Origin: Pseudoxanthomonas sp. CF125
GTDB lineage: Bacteria > Pseudomonadota > Gammaproteobacteria > Xanthomonadales > Xanthomonadaceae
Direction: 5' to 3'
Length of the DNA stretch: 64,000 nt
Assembly (NCBI RefSeq): GCF_900104085.1
Contig: NZ_FNLD01000001.1
Span: 1,408,331 to 1,472,330 of the forward strand
Below, piece by piece: positions 10,541 through 20,850 of the stretch. The position numbers and the translations under genes are program-made. Every line of letters begins with the position of its first letter. Position 1 is the first letter of the stretch. The notes under the pieces were generated by a model. It did no database searches. It was not told the origin of the DNA and saw nothing but the letters and a program-made list of their open reading frames with translations.

Positions 10541-10608
10541 TGTAGGAGCGGGCCCTGCCCGCGACGCTCTTCGATGGAAAAGCGTCGCGGGCAGGGCCCG
10601 CTCCTACA
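10541..10608. repeat. GTAG-type palindromic repeat (REP-like), copy 1
   Basis: Two exact 28-base arms, beginning TGTAGGAGCGGGCCCTGCCC, surround a 12-base loop just after the aminotransferase stop. The same arms recur at 31874-31943, so this is a dispersed family element and not only a terminator. It has no T-run. Confidence 0.85.
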
Positions 10609-10912
10609 ATTGCACTTCCTTCTCTCGCTTTGGCTTTGCAAAGCTGCCTGGCGAAACATTGAAGCGATTCCGCGATGCGTTCTCCGCATGGGCGGACCTG
10701 ACGGGCCGAATCGTCTGCGCATCGAATCGGGGACTTCTACGTCCACAATATGAACCCCGCATGTCAGTTGCGTGATCGGGACGCCATTGCCGCGGATTGC
10801 GCGAACCGGAAACAAAATTGAAACCCGAACCGCGCCGCTCTCCACGCGCGTCATATTTCCGCCACAACCCTCCCGTAGAACATGCGGATTAACTTCACGG
10901 GGAAGCGTGGCA
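10609..10912. other. Gene-free upstream region of the TonB receptor
   Basis: With the repeat before it, this is the longest gene-free stretch of the window (10518-10912, 395 bases). No tRNA, riboswitch fold or Fur box could be recognised here. It presumably holds the promoter and untranslated leader of the receptor gene, but I could not place -35 and -10 elements with confidence. Confidence 0.5.
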
Positions 10913-13240
10913 ATGAAGAAAAACCTACTGGCGGCAGGCCTGTCGCATGCCTTGGCCTGCGCGGCGTTCGCGTCGTGCCCGGCAGTCGCACTGGCGCAGA
11001 CGGCAACGCAAACGCCAGACGGCGCCAGCGAGGCCAAACAACTGGACACCATCGTGGTGCAGGGCGAAATCACCTACCGCAACCGCACCGACGACACGGC
11101 TCCGGTGCTGTCCTACGACCTGGAATATTTCCAGCGCTTCGAGCCGTCCACCGTCGGCGACATGCTCAAGCGCCTGCCCGGCGTGACCTTCGTCGGCTCC
11201 GACATCATGGAATTCGACGGCGTGATGATGCGCGGCATGGCTGCCGGCTACACGCAGGTGCTGATCAACGGCAAGAAGATGCCGGGCGCCGGCGACGACC
11301 GCTCGTTCTGGGTGGACCGTATCCCGGCGGAAATGGTCGACCACATCGAAATCCTGCGCAGCACCAGCGCCAACCGCAGCGGCGACGCCATCGCCGGCGC
11401 GATCAACATCGTACTGCGCGATGCCTACGCGTTCGACGGCAGCTACCTGCGCCTGGGCCTGAACCGCTGGTACGACGGCGAAGTGAATCCGACCTTCGGC
11501 GCGGTGACCAGCGGCGAAGCCCTGGGCGGGCGCCTTCTCGCCGGCATCAACGTGCAGGACCGCTACCGCGCCAAGATCAAGCGTTCGGACCGCTTCGGCG
11601 ACCCGTCGATGGAAGAACTGGTCAGCTTCGAGGACCAGACCGAAGTGAAGGACGGCCGCGACTACTCGGCCAACGTTTCCTATACCGCCGACGTCGGCGA
11701 AACCGGACGCTTCAGCGTCGATGGCTTCTACGTCAAGACCGACCGCGATGTTGAAGAGGTCTCGCACGAGGTCGAGTTCGACGACGAGGACGTGATCGAA
11801 GCCAACGTGCCGGGCTTCAATCCCATCGACCAGAAGAACTGGGGCATCGGCGCCGAGTACCGCGTCGATATGGCCGGCGGCACCACCGAGTTCGACCTGG
11901 ATTACGCCAAGTTCGAGGACAACAGCGCCGAGCGCGAGGAGTCGCACGAGTACGTCAACGGCGAGTGGGACGCCTCCGAAGCCGAGGCTTCGGCCGTGCA
12001 AGCCGACGACACCGAAACCAGCTTCAAGATCGCGCACAAGCGCCCGGTCGGCGGCACCGAGCTCGAGTTCGGCGTGGACTACCGCAAGAAGAAACGCGAC
12101 GTCGTATACACCAACTACGAGTGGGAAGCCGAAGAAGAAGGCGACCCGGTCGTGTACGAACTCGATGGCACCGTCGGCTCGCTGATCGAGGAAACCCGCG
12201 TCGATCCCTATGTCATGCTGACCGGCAAGGGCGAGGTGTTCTCGTGGGAAGCCGGCCTGCGCTACGAAACCACCAAGTCCGACATCCGCTACAGCGAGGA
12301 CGACGAAGTGGAAGGCGCCGCCAGCAACGACTACAACGAACTGCTGCCGTCGCTGCACCTGAAGTGGGACCTGACCGATGCCGATCGCATCAGCCTGTCG
12401 CTGGCCAAGAGCGTCAAGCGGCCGAACTTCAACGAGCTGATCCCGGCCGTGCTGGACGGCGAATTCGGCGACAACGACTACATCGGCAATCCGCTGCTGG
12501 ACCCGGAAACCGCTAACGGCATCGACCTGGGCTTCGAACACCGCCTCGGCAAGCACGGCGTGATCGGCGTGAACTTCTTCTATCGCGACGTGAAGAATCT
12601 GATCGAACTGGTCAACACCGGCGAGTTGAGCGAAGACGCGCAGGACACCTACGAGGAAGAGCTGGAAGAATTCCTCGAGGAGAATCCCGGCTCGACCGAG
12701 GACGATTTCGAATTCGACCCGGAAAGCTGGCTGTTCACCTCGGCCAACGTCGGCGACGGCAAGGTCTACGGCGTCGAGTTCGATCTTTCCACGCCACTGA
12801 CCGCGCTGGGCATGCCGAACACCGGCGTGTTCCTGAACTACTCCTACCTCAATAGCAAGGTCACCGACTTCATCGGCGAGCGCCGCTTCAACGACCAGGC
12901 CAGAAGCGTCTACAACATCGGCTTCATCCAGGATCTGCCGTCGTGGGCGGCCAGCTTCGGCGCGACCTACCGCAAGCAGGGCGACGCCTTCAGCCGCATC
13001 CTGGCCGAGGAGGTGACGGTCAAGTACGGCGACGATCTGGAAGTATTCGTGGAAAAGCGCTTCGGCAAGACGCTCTCGGTACGGCTGAGCGCGGCCAACC
13101 TGCTGGATGCGTCGAAGGACGAATACTTCCACAAGTTCGACAACGAGGCCGACCAGATCGACCGCGACTACGACGAATACGAACTGGAATCCGAAGAGGC
13201 AGGCCCAAGCTATCAGCTGGTCATGCGCTGGGCGTTCTGA
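10913..13240 (+). CDS. TonB-dependent outer-membrane receptor with acidic loops
   Basis: From the ATG at 10913 the protein has 775 residues. It has a signal peptide (about 1-29, cleavage near ALAQ) and a plug domain with LDTIVVQGEI and the segment VGDMLKRLPGVTF. A 22-strand-type barrel ends in the aromatic terminus RWAF expected for BamA recognition. The barrel holds very acidic stretches, notably around residues 580-605, where Glu and Asp make up more than half of the residues. No partner gene or Fur box is adjacent, so the substrate (siderophore, metal chelate or saccharide) is unknown. A further start upstream lacks support because the signal peptide begins here. Confidence 0.88.
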   Translation: MKKNLLAAGLSHALACAAFASCPAVALAQTATQTPDGASEAKQLDTIVVQGEITYRNRTDDTAPVLSYDLEYFQRFEPSTVGDMLKRLPGVTFVGSDIMEFDGVMMRGMAAGYTQVLINGKKMPGAGDDRSFWVDRIPAEMVDHIEILRSTSANRSGDAIAGAINIVLRDAYAFDGSYLRLGLNRWYDGEVNPTFGAVTSGEALGGRLLAGINVQDRYRAKIKRSDRFGDPSMEELVSFEDQTEVKDGRDYSANVSYTADVGETGRFSVDGFYVKTDRDVEEVSHEVEFDDEDVIEANVPGFNPIDQKNWGIGAEYRVDMAGGTTEFDLDYAKFEDNSAEREESHEYVNGEWDASEAEASAVQADDTETSFKIAHKRPVGGTELEFGVDYRKKKRDVVYTNYEWEAEEEGDPVVYELDGTVGSLIEETRVDPYVMLTGKGEVFSWEAGLRYETTKSDIRYSEDDEVEGAASNDYNELLPSLHLKWDLTDADRISLSLAKSVKRPNFNELIPAVLDGEFGDNDYIGNPLLDPETANGIDLGFEHRLGKHGVIGVNFFYRDVKNLIELVNTGELSEDAQDTYEEELEEFLEENPGSTEDDFEFDPESWLFTSANVGDGKVYGVEFDLSTPLTALGMPNTGVFLNYSYLNSKVTDFIGERRFNDQARSVYNIGFIQDLPSWAASFGATYRKQGDAFSRILAEEVTVKYGDDLEVFVEKRFGKTLSVRLSAANLLDASKDEYFHKFDNEADQIDRDYDEYELESEEAGPSYQLVMRWAF

Positions 13241-13250
13241 TTAGCTAGCC

Positions 13251-13277
13251 GTGGGAGCGCCGGGACGGCGCTCCCAC
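13251..13277. repeat. Short perfect hairpin after the TonB receptor
   Basis: The 12-base arm GTGGGAGCGCCG pairs with CGGCGCTCCCAC across a three-base loop, 10 bases after the receptor stop codon. It resembles the other GGAGC palindromes of this window and may stabilise the transcript end. It lacks a T-run. Confidence 0.6.
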
Positions 13278-13346
13278 GTCCGATTTCGACAGTGCGTCAG
13301 GCTTGAGGCAGACTGGGACTTGTCATCCTTGCCGATAACCTCCTCC

Positions 13347-13979
13347 ATGAAAATCGTCGAAGTCCGCCATCCGCTGGTCCGTCACAAGATCGGCCTACTG
13401 CGCAACGCCAGCCTCAACACCAAGGATTTCCGCGAGCTGGTGACCGAGCTGGGCACTCTGCTGGCTTACGAGGCCACCACCGATCTGGAAACCGAACCCG
13501 AAACCATGGCCGGATGGGCCGGCCAGGTGCAGGTGCAGAAGATCGCCGGCGCCAAGATCACCCTGGTGCCGATCCTGCGCGCGGGATTGGGCATGTTGCC
13601 CGGTGTGCTGGCGCTGATTCCGACCGCGCGGGTCAGCGTGGTCGGCCTGCAACGCGATGAGGAAACCCTGCAACCGGTGCCCTATTTCGAACGGCTGACC
13701 GGCCGTTTGGAGGAACGCGATGCGCTGATCCTGGACCCGATGCTGGCCACCGGCGGCACGCTCATCGCCACCATCGACATGCTCAAGCGTGCGGGCTGCC
13801 GGCGGATTAAGGGCATTTTCCTGGTCGCCGCGCCGGAAGGGCTGGCGGCTTTGGAGAAAGCGCATCCCGATGTGGAGATATATACGGCCGCCATCGACGA
13901 GCGGCTCAATGAACGCGGTTACATCCTACCCGGGTTGGGCGATGCAGGCGATCGGATTTTCGGGACGCGGATCGGATGA
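13347..13979 (+). CDS. upp: Upp, uracil phosphoribosyltransferase
   Basis: Salvage enzyme that makes UMP from uracil and PRPP in the cytoplasm. It is 210 residues from the ATG at 13347, the usual length. The start [19 protein letters not shown] is canonical. The PRPP-binding loop is D130PMLATGGT, and the uracil-binding tail [13 protein letters not shown] is present near the C-terminus. It stands alone between repeat-bearing gaps; no uracil permease gene follows. Confidence 0.96.
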   Translation: MKIVEVRHPLVRHKIGLLRNASLNTKDFRELVTELGTLLAYEATTDLETEPETMAGWAGQVQVQKIAGAKITLVPILRAGLGMLPGVLALIPTARVSVVGLQRDEETLQPVPYFERLTGRLEERDALILDPMLATGGTLIATIDMLKRAGCRRIKGIFLVAAPEGLAALEKAHPDVEIYTAAIDERLNERGYILPGLGDAGDRIFGTRIG

Positions 13980-14047
13980 GATTCTCCCTTCTCCCTCCGG
14001 CGCCCGAAGGGTGTGCAGGGCTGAGAAGGTGGCGCGAAGCGACGGAT

Positions 14048-14130
14048 GAGGGTACGGCGGAGTCCATATGGTTCAAACATCATGGACTCCGCCGTACCCT
14101 CGCCCCAACCCCTCTCCCGTTGGAGAGGGG
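14048..14130. repeat. Dispersed palindrome GAGGGTACGGCGGAGTCCAT, copy 1, with adjacent hairpin
   Basis: Exact 20-base arms at 14048-14067 and 14082-14101 enclose 14 bases. A second hairpin, CCCCTCTCC / GGAGAGGGG, follows at 14109-14130. Both parts reappear near 23.6 kb. Upstream, 13990-14030 carries the reverse complement of a stretch containing TTGCACACCCT that recurs at 23.65 and 32.77 kb. Confidence 0.8.
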
Positions 14131-14140
14131 CTAAAAACGA

Positions 14141-15031
14141 TCAAGCCGCCAGCGACCGCGCGTGCAACTCAGCCACTTCGTGCGTGGTGCCGAAGCGGCC
14201 CTTCTCATCCCGCGTCACCTGCGCCAACGCGCATTGCGTGTCGTGGGTGAAGAACAGATGCACGTTGCGCGCCAGCTTGTCTTCCAGAAACGCGCGCTTC
14301 TCGTCGATCAGCAGTTCCGCATTGCGGTCGTAGCCCATGGTGATGGGCACATGCACCCAGGAACGTCCCGGAATCAGATCGGCGCAGAACACCACGCCGC
14401 CGTGCGCCTGGCCATCGACGATTTCGGGGCCGACGATTTCCGCCAGCATCAGCCCCGGTGTGTGGCCGTCGCTGTAGCTGAAACGCACGCTGTCGCCCAA
14501 TGCCTGTGAATGCTCGCCTTCGACGATCTCAAGCCGCCCGCTGGCCTGCAGCAAGCCCGGCAGCTCGGGAATGAAACTGGCGCGGTCGCGCGGATGCGGA
14601 TGCAGTGCGCGTTGCCAGTGCTGCGCGCCGACCACGTAGGTCGCGTTGGGGAAAAGCAGCTCGGGCGCCCTGCCCTCGGCCCATGGCGCCAGCAGACCGC
14701 CGGCATGGTCGAAGTGCAGATGGCTCAGTACGACGACATCCACTTCCTCATGGCTGAAACCAGCGGCGGCCAGCGACTCCAGCAATACATGCTGCGGCTC
14801 CTGCACGCCGTAGCGTTCGCGCAGTTTCGGTTCGAAGAACGCGCCGATGCCGGTTTCGAACAGCACGGTCTTGCCGTTGAGCGGACTGGCCAGCAAGGCG
14901 CGGCATGCCAGCGCGATGCGGTTTTCCTGGTCCGGCGGCGACCACTTCTCCCACATCGCGCGCGGCGCATTGCCGAACATCGCGCCGCCGTCGAGTTTTT
15001 GCGAATTGCCTAGCAGTGACCAGAGTTTCAT
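14141..15031 (-). CDS. Metallo-beta-lactamase-fold hydrolase
   Basis: A 296-residue protein with the di-zinc motif H104LHFDH109 in the sequence [15 protein letters not shown] further His-bearing turn, YSDGHTPG, and the C-terminal FTHDTQ block are also present. The overall pattern fits lactonase or quinolone-lactonase-like members of the superfamily, such as AHL- or other ester-hydrolysing enzymes. It could equally be a general thioesterase. No signal peptide is seen, so it is probably cytoplasmic. The start ATG at 15031 ([16 protein letters not shown]) fits the family opening better than a start further upstream, which lies inside a repeat. Confidence 0.85.
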   Translation of the reverse strand: MKLWSLLGNSQKLDGGAMFGNAPRAMWEKWSPPDQENRIALACRALLASPLNGKTVLFETGIGAFFEPKLRERYGVQEPQHVLLESLAAAGFSHEEVDVVVLSHLHFDHAGGLLAPWAEGRAPELLFPNATYVVGAQHWQRALHPHPRDRASFIPELPGLLQASGRLEIVEGEHSQALGDSVRFSYSDGHTPGLMLAEIVGPEIVDGQAHGGVVFCADLIPGRSWVHVPITMGYDRNAELLIDEKRAFLEDKLARNVHLFFTHDTQCALAQVTRDEKGRFGTTHEVAELHARSLAA

Positions 15032-15077
15032 GACCCGATTGTACTCCCGCCTTTTGTAGGAACTCGTAGGAACTCGC

Positions 15078-15135
15078 AGGAGCGACGTGAGTCGCGAAAC
15101 CAATGGCATTGGCCTTCGCGACTCACGTCGCTCCT
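15078..15135. repeat. Palindromic repeat AGGAGCGACGTGAGTCGCGAA
   Basis: Exact 21-base arms at 15078-15098 and 15115-15135 are separated by 16 bases. Two short AACTCGTAGG/AACTCGCAGG direct repeats precede the left arm. It belongs to the GGAGC palindrome group found elsewhere in the window. Confidence 0.75.
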
Positions 15136-15168
15136 ACGACAGCTCTACGACGCGCCCTGCCGTACGGC

Positions 15169-15747
15169 CTATTCTTTTTCGGGCACGGCCGAGAAATAAA
15201 AGGTGAATGCGCCCTTGCTCTCGTCAGCGGCTTTCACCGCGATAGGCGCCAGCGCGCCGGCCGAGGTCACCCAGCCTTGCCCGCTGGCCGCCGGTTGGTC
15301 GCTGTTCTTGAACCAGCCGCTGCGCCAGCCCTTGATGGTGATGGGGATGCGCTTGCCTGGCGCCAGTTCGAGGTTGGCGCGGGCATTGCGGTCTTCGCCC
15401 ACCACCACGATGTTGCGGCCGCCTTCGGAAGTCATGGATTCCTGCTCGAAAGCGAACAGCGGCTGGCCGTCGGCCTCGATGGCGAAGCGCCAGTCGGCAT
15501 TGCCTACCGCGCCATCCTGCTGCACGGCCACGCGCTGCAACTGCAGGCGCAGTTCCTGCGGCCCGGCGGGTGCGGCCGGCTTCGCCTCGGCGGGCTTGGC
15601 CGTGGCTACCACGGCCGGCGGCGCCTCGTCCTTGATGTCGTTGCGGATGTTGACGTAGACCGTGGTCAACGCGGCGATCAGCGCCGCGCTGCCGGTAAGG
15701 ATGGCGGGCATATGGGTGATGACCGGCTTTTTTTCGTTGTCCGCCAC
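15169..15747 (-). CDS. Hypothetical membrane-anchored protein
   Basis: I do not recognise this 192-residue protein. One hydrophobic helix (about 14-33) follows a short charged N-terminus. An Ala/Pro/Lys linker (about 40-62) leads to a domain of about 130 residues rich in beta-type segments (ELRLQLQRVAVQQDG, FAFEQESM, ANLELAPGKRIPITIKGW). This suggests an inner-membrane anchor with a periplasmic beta-sandwich. It is upstream of the hydrolase gene on the same strand but 137 bases away, with a palindrome in between, so co-transcription is uncertain. Confidence 0.7.
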   Translation of the reverse strand: MADNEKKPVITHMPAILTGSAALIAALTTVYVNIRNDIKDEAPPAVVATAKPAEAKPAAPAGPQELRLQLQRVAVQQDGAVGNADWRFAIEADGQPLFAFEQESMTSEGGRNIVVVGEDRNARANLELAPGKRIPITIKGWRSGWFKNSDQPAASGQGWVTSAGALAPIAVKAADESKGAFTFYFSAVPEKE

Positions 15748-15816
15748 GCGGTCCTGCCTATGAGAGTGAAGAGATAGCAGGCGGATTCTATCGCCGTTGG
15801 TGGCGAACGAAATCGC

Positions 15817-17592
15817 TCAGGGTTTGGGCGGGTCGGCTGCGATCACCACTTTGGCCCCACCGACCGGACTGCGCGGGTCGCTGCCCGCGGACAATACGTC
15901 GCTTGCCCGGTCCCACGCCACGGTCTGCAGGTTGCCCCAGACATGGCTGGAACCGCGGCCGCCGCTCGCTTCCTCGCCAGGCAGATCGACTTCGTGACCC
16001 ATCGCTTCCAGGGCCTTGGCAACTTCTGGTGAGAACGCACCGCTTTCGGCGGAAATCACGTCCGGCAACCACTGGTGGTGGTAGCGCGGCAACGCGACGA
16101 CCTGTTGCGCGGACAGCCCGGCGTCGTAGCCCAGGATGCCCAGCAACACCATGGTGATGATGCGGCTGCCGCCGGGCGTGCCTAACACCACGACCTTGTC
16201 GGCAGACTCCATGAAGGTGGGCGTCATGGAACTGAGCATGCGCTTGCCCGGCTTGGGCGCATTGGCCTCGTAGCCCATCACCCCGAAGGCGTTGGGCGTG
16301 CCGGGCTTGAGCGCGAAATCGTCCATCTCGTCGTTGAGCAGCACGCCGGTGCCGGACGGTATCAGGCCCGACCCGTACAGCAGGTTCACCGTCTGCGTAC
16401 CGCCGACCCGGTTGCCTTCGGCGTCGATGATGGAGAAGTGGGTGGTTTCATCGTCTTCCAGCGGCGTCGGCTTGCCCGAGAGCAGATCGCTGGGCGTGGC
16501 CTTGTCCGGATGGATGGTGGCGCGCAGGCCTTGTGCGTAATCGCGGCTGGTCAGCACCTTCTGCGGGATCTCCACGAAATCCGGATCGCCCAGGAAAAAA
16601 GTGCGGTCGCGATAGGCGCGGCGCATGGCTTCAGTCACCAGATGGATGCGGTGCGCTTCATCCAGTTTCTGCAGGTCCCAGGGTTCCAGGATCTGCAGCA
16701 TCTCGGCCAGCGCGATGCCGCCGGAAGACGGCGGCGGCGCGGTGGTCACTTTCCAGCCCCGGTAGTCGAAGCTGATAGGCGCGCGCTGTTTCACCTGATA
16801 GGCGGCCAGTTCCCGCGCCGTCCAACGGCCGCCGGCCTGGTTCACGCCCTTGATCAGTTTACGTGCGGTTTCGCCGCGGTAGAAACCGTCGAAACCCTCG
16901 GCCGCCAGCAGCTCCAGCGTGTGCGCCAATTCGGGCTGACGGAAGATGTCGCCTTCCGCGATCGGCTTGCCGTTGCGCAGATAGACCTCACGCGTACCCG
17001 GATAGCGGTCCATGATTTCGCGACGCGACGCGTAGCCCTTGGCCATGCGCGCGTACACCGGAAAACCTTCGCGGGCGATACGGATGGCGGGCGCCAGCGA
17101 TTGCCGCAACGGCAGACGGCCGTGCTTGCCGGCCAGTTCCACCAGCGCCGCCGGCAAGCCCGGGATGCCGGCCGACCACGGGCCGTTCATCGAGCGGTCC
17201 CGGTCCAACTCGCCTTTCTTGTCCAGGAATTGCTCGGGCGTGGCCGATTCCGGCGCGTACTCGCGCGCATCCAGCATCACGTCCTTGCCGCTGCGGGCGT
17301 CATGCAGCAGGAACAATCCGCCGCCGCCCAGGCCGGAGCTGATCGGCTCCACCACCGACAGGGTCGAGGACACCGCCACGGCCGCATCGAAAGCATTGCC
17401 GCCTTCGGCGAGCACCTGCAGCCCGGCATCGGTGGCCAGGTGATGGCCCGAGGCGATGGCCGCGCCCGGCGGATGCGCAGAGAGCGAAGCGGGAGCGGGC
17501 CGCGTCTGCGGTGAAAGCGCCAGGGCGGTCGCAGGCAGCAGCGCCACCGTGCATGCGAATAGGAATCCAGCCAAACGCTTGCGCGGTTTCAT
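15817..17592 (-). CDS. ggt: Ggt, gamma-glutamyltransferase precursor
   Basis: A periplasmic N-terminal nucleophile hydrolase of 591 residues. It cleaves and transfers the gamma-glutamyl group of glutathione. A signal peptide occupies about 1-26. The autoprocessing site and catalytic threonine are in DDETTHFS (T383), which would split the protein into two subunits. The substrate-binding R110 (DAREYAPES) and the C-terminal glycine-rich GGSRIIT are present. The start ATG overlaps the stop codon of the ferredoxin gene (ATGA), so the two should be translationally coupled. That arrangement is unexpected for a periplasmic peptidase. Confidence 0.95.
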   Translation of the reverse strand: MKPRKRLAGFLFACTVALLPATALALSPQTRPAPASLSAHPPGAAIASGHHLATDAGLQVLAEGGNAFDAAVAVSSTLSVVEPISSGLGGGGLFLLHDARSGKDVMLDAREYAPESATPEQFLDKKGELDRDRSMNGPWSAGIPGLPAALVELAGKHGRLPLRQSLAPAIRIAREGFPVYARMAKGYASRREIMDRYPGTREVYLRNGKPIAEGDIFRQPELAHTLELLAAEGFDGFYRGETARKLIKGVNQAGGRWTARELAAYQVKQRAPISFDYRGWKVTTAPPPSSGGIALAEMLQILEPWDLQKLDEAHRIHLVTEAMRRAYRDRTFFLGDPDFVEIPQKVLTSRDYAQGLRATIHPDKATPSDLLSGKPTPLEDDETTHFSIIDAEGNRVGGTQTVNLLYGSGLIPSGTGVLLNDEMDDFALKPGTPNAFGVMGYEANAPKPGKRMLSSMTPTFMESADKVVVLGTPGGSRIITMVLLGILGYDAGLSAQQVVALPRYHHQWLPDVISAESGAFSPEVAKALEAMGHEVDLPGEEASGGRGSSHVWGNLQTVAWDRASDVLSAGSDPRSPVGGAKVVIAADPPKP

Positions 17593-17843
17593 GCTTGCTC
17601 CTGTTGCAACCGGCGCAGTTTCGCCAGCAGGTCCTGCTCTGTTTCGGGAAATGCCGGGTCGGGGTCGATGCATTCCACCGGGCAGACGACCACGCATTGG
17701 GGTTCGTCGTAGTGGCCGACGCACTCCGTGCATCGGGCCGGGTCGATGACGTAGATGGTTTCGCCCATGGCGATGGCCTGGTTGGGACAGGCGGGTTCGC
17801 ACACGTCGCAGTTCACGCACAGCTCGTTGATCTTCAGTGACAT
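17589..17843 (-). CDS. YfhL-type 2[4Fe-4S] ferredoxin
   Basis: This 84-residue protein has two cysteine clusters: CVNCDVCEPACP near the N-terminus and a spaced CTECVGHYDEPQCVVVCPVECI, with the insertion between cysteines typical of YfhL/Fdx ferredoxins. It would carry electrons in the cytoplasm; its reductase is not encoded nearby. It lies in a run of minus-strand genes, rsmD-coaD-lipoprotein-ferredoxin-ggt. Linkage of such a ferredoxin to coaD is familiar from pseudomonads. Confidence 0.93.
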   Translation of the reverse strand: MSLKINELCVNCDVCEPACPNQAIAMGETIYVIDPARCTECVGHYDEPQCVVVCPVECIDPDPAFPETEQDLLAKLRRLQQEQA

Positions 17844-17932
17844 TTCGGTTGAAGGCTCAAGAGCGTTGCTTTTCTGGTTCCGGAGTTACTGGTCCGCAAG
17901 GCGTGGCCGCATCGCGGCCACGCCCGCGCAGA

Positions 17933-18421
17933 TCATTTGGCTTCGACGAAGACGTAGTCGGCGCCGGTGGCGGTGACCGCGGCCTTGACCCGTTCGCTGT
18001 CGGCGGCCTGACCGATGAAGATGATCTTGACCTTCTTCATGGTATCCGGCGGCACATCCTTGAATCCGGCCACGGCGATGTCGGCCATCTTGGCCGATTC
18101 GGGCGAACCGAACGCGATCAGGTTGCCGCCGACGATGCCGCGCGCCAGGGCGTTGCGGACCTGGTCCAGCTGGCCCTTGTAGTCGCCTTCGAACTTGGGG
18201 TTGCTCTGGCTGGTGAGGTAGTAGACGAACGGGCTGTTGGTGATGTCGCCCATGTTGCGGGTGACCACGTCCTGCAGGTACGCCTTCCACGCAGCGTCGT
18301 CGTTGCTGGCCGGCGCGGTCAGCGGGGCGGTTTCCACCGGCGCGGCGGCTTCCTGCTTCTTGCAGGCGGCGAACGGCAGTACTAGGCAAGCGGCGAGCAA
18401 CAATCGTGTAGCTATCTTCAT
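17933..18421 (-). CDS. Hypothetical lipoprotein
   Basis: From the ATG at 18421, 162 residues with a lipoprotein signal: a hydrophobic stretch ending in the lipobox LPFAAC with lipidated Cys20. The rest is unfamiliar. A linker rich in Ala and Pro (about 25-45) is followed by a compact alpha/beta domain ending KVKIIFIGQAADSERVKAAV and GADYVFVEAK. This looks like a small Rossmann-like or thioredoxin-like end, but no catalytic motif is visible. It lies between coaD and the ferredoxin gene on the same strand. Confidence 0.75.
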   Translation of the reverse strand: MKIATRLLLAACLVLPFAACKKQEAAAPVETAPLTAPASNDDAAWKAYLQDVVTRNMGDITNSPFVYYLTSQSNPKFEGDYKGQLDQVRNALARGIVGGNLIAFGSPESAKMADIAVAGFKDVPPDTMKKVKIIFIGQAADSERVKAAVTATGADYVFVEAK

Positions 18422-18468
18422 GGGTTCTTCCCCTCCTGTAGGTCTTGCGGTGAATGGTACGGCATGGA

Positions 18469-19604
<1,136 letters not shown>

Positions 19605-19651
19605 CGGGGTGCCGGTGCTAGCATGTGCGTATTCTCCGATATCCCCGAGCA

Positions 19652-20779
19652 ATGGTCAGTTTTTTCCGTCGCAAGAAGCCCGCCTCCGGTCCCGAAACTT
19701 CGCCTGAGAGCGACGCCACACGCCGTTACAGTACGGAAGAGCTGGCCGCCGCATTCCCCGAAACCAGCGGGGAAAGCGCATCCGCCGATCCGGTGGTGGC
19801 CGCCGAAACCGTCGCCGAGGCACCGCCGACCGAAGCCACCCTGCCCGCCCCCGCACCGGCCGGAAAACCCGGGTGGCGCGAACGCCTGCGCGGCAGCGGT
19901 TTCGCGCGCGGTCTGGGCGGACTGTTTTCCCGCAACCCCAAGCTGGACGACGATCTGCTGGACGAGATCGAAACGGCCCTGCTCACTGCCGATGTCGGCG
20001 TGTCCGCAACCACGGCCCTGGTCGAAGGCCTGCGCAAACGCATGAAGGCGCGCGAATTCAGCGACGCCCAGGCCCTGCTCAAGGCCCTGCGCGCGGAACT
20101 GATCGCGATGCTGGCCCCGGTGGCGCTGCCGCTGCAGATCGACCGTGCAAGCAAGCCCTTCGTCGTGCTCACCGTCGGCGTCAACGGCGTGGGCAAAACC
20201 ACCACCATCGGCAAGCTGGCGCGCCGCTTCAAAGGACAGGGCCACAGCCTGATGCTGGCCGCCGGCGACACCTTTCGCGCCGCCGCGGTGGCGCAGCTGC
20301 AGACCTGGGGCGAACGCAACGGCGTACCGGTGATCGCCCAGGGCCAGGACGCCGATGCGGCGTCGGTGGCCTTCGATGCGTTGCAGGCCGCCAAGGCGCG
20401 CGGCATTGAAGTGCTGATCGCCGACACCGCCGGGCGCCTGCATACGCAGCAGGGATTGATGGCTGAGCTGGGCAAGATCCGCCGCGTGCTGGGCAAGCTG
20501 GATGCCACGGCGCCGCATGAAGTGCTGATGGTCATCGACGGCACCACCGGACAGAACGCGCTGTCGCAGCTGCGCCAGTTCCATGCCGCCGTCGGCGTCA
20601 CCGGACTGGTGGTGACCAAGCTGGACGGCACCGCCAAGGGCGGCGTGGTGTTCGCACTGGCGCGCGAGTTCGGCATCCCGATCCGTTATGCCGGCATCGG
20701 CGAGCGTTCGGAGGATCTGCGCGTGTTCGACGCAGAGGCCTTCGTCGATGCGTTGTTGCCGGAAGCGCTTGGCGGGTGA
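19652..20779 (+). CDS. ftsY: FtsY, signal recognition particle receptor
   Basis: SRP receptor GTPase that delivers ribosomes to the Sec translocon at the membrane. A variable, acidic and proline-rich A region covers about 10-72, the N domain about 75-160, and the G domain the rest. Motifs seen: GVNGVGKTT (176-184, P-loop), DTFRAAA (206-212), DTAGR (258-262) and TKLDGTAKGG. The ATG at 19652 (MVSFFRRKKP) is chosen because the conserved short basic start begins there. A GTG nine codons upstream is possible. Length is 375 residues. Confidence 0.95.
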   Translation: MVSFFRRKKPASGPETSPESDATRRYSTEELAAAFPETSGESASADPVVAAETVAEAPPTEATLPAPAPAGKPGWRERLRGSGFARGLGGLFSRNPKLDDDLLDEIETALLTADVGVSATTALVEGLRKRMKAREFSDAQALLKALRAELIAMLAPVALPLQIDRASKPFVVLTVGVNGVGKTTTIGKLARRFKGQGHSLMLAAGDTFRAAAVAQLQTWGERNGVPVIAQGQDADAASVAFDALQAAKARGIEVLIADTAGRLHTQQGLMAELGKIRRVLGKLDATAPHEVLMVIDGTTGQNALSQLRQFHAAVGVTGLVVTKLDGTAKGGVVFALAREFGIPIRYAGIGERSEDLRVFDAEAFVDALLPEALGG

Positions 20780-20850
20780 GACAGGCCGTCGGGCATTCTG
20801 GATGCCATCGTCGTGTACTTAAAATCCGTTCATGGGTTGCGACAGAATGA

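Noticed and set aside
10925-13132. A 735-codon minus-strand open frame opposite the TonB receptor
   Set aside because: It is a GC-driven shadow; the receptor on the plus strand has the signal peptide, plug and terminal aromatic.
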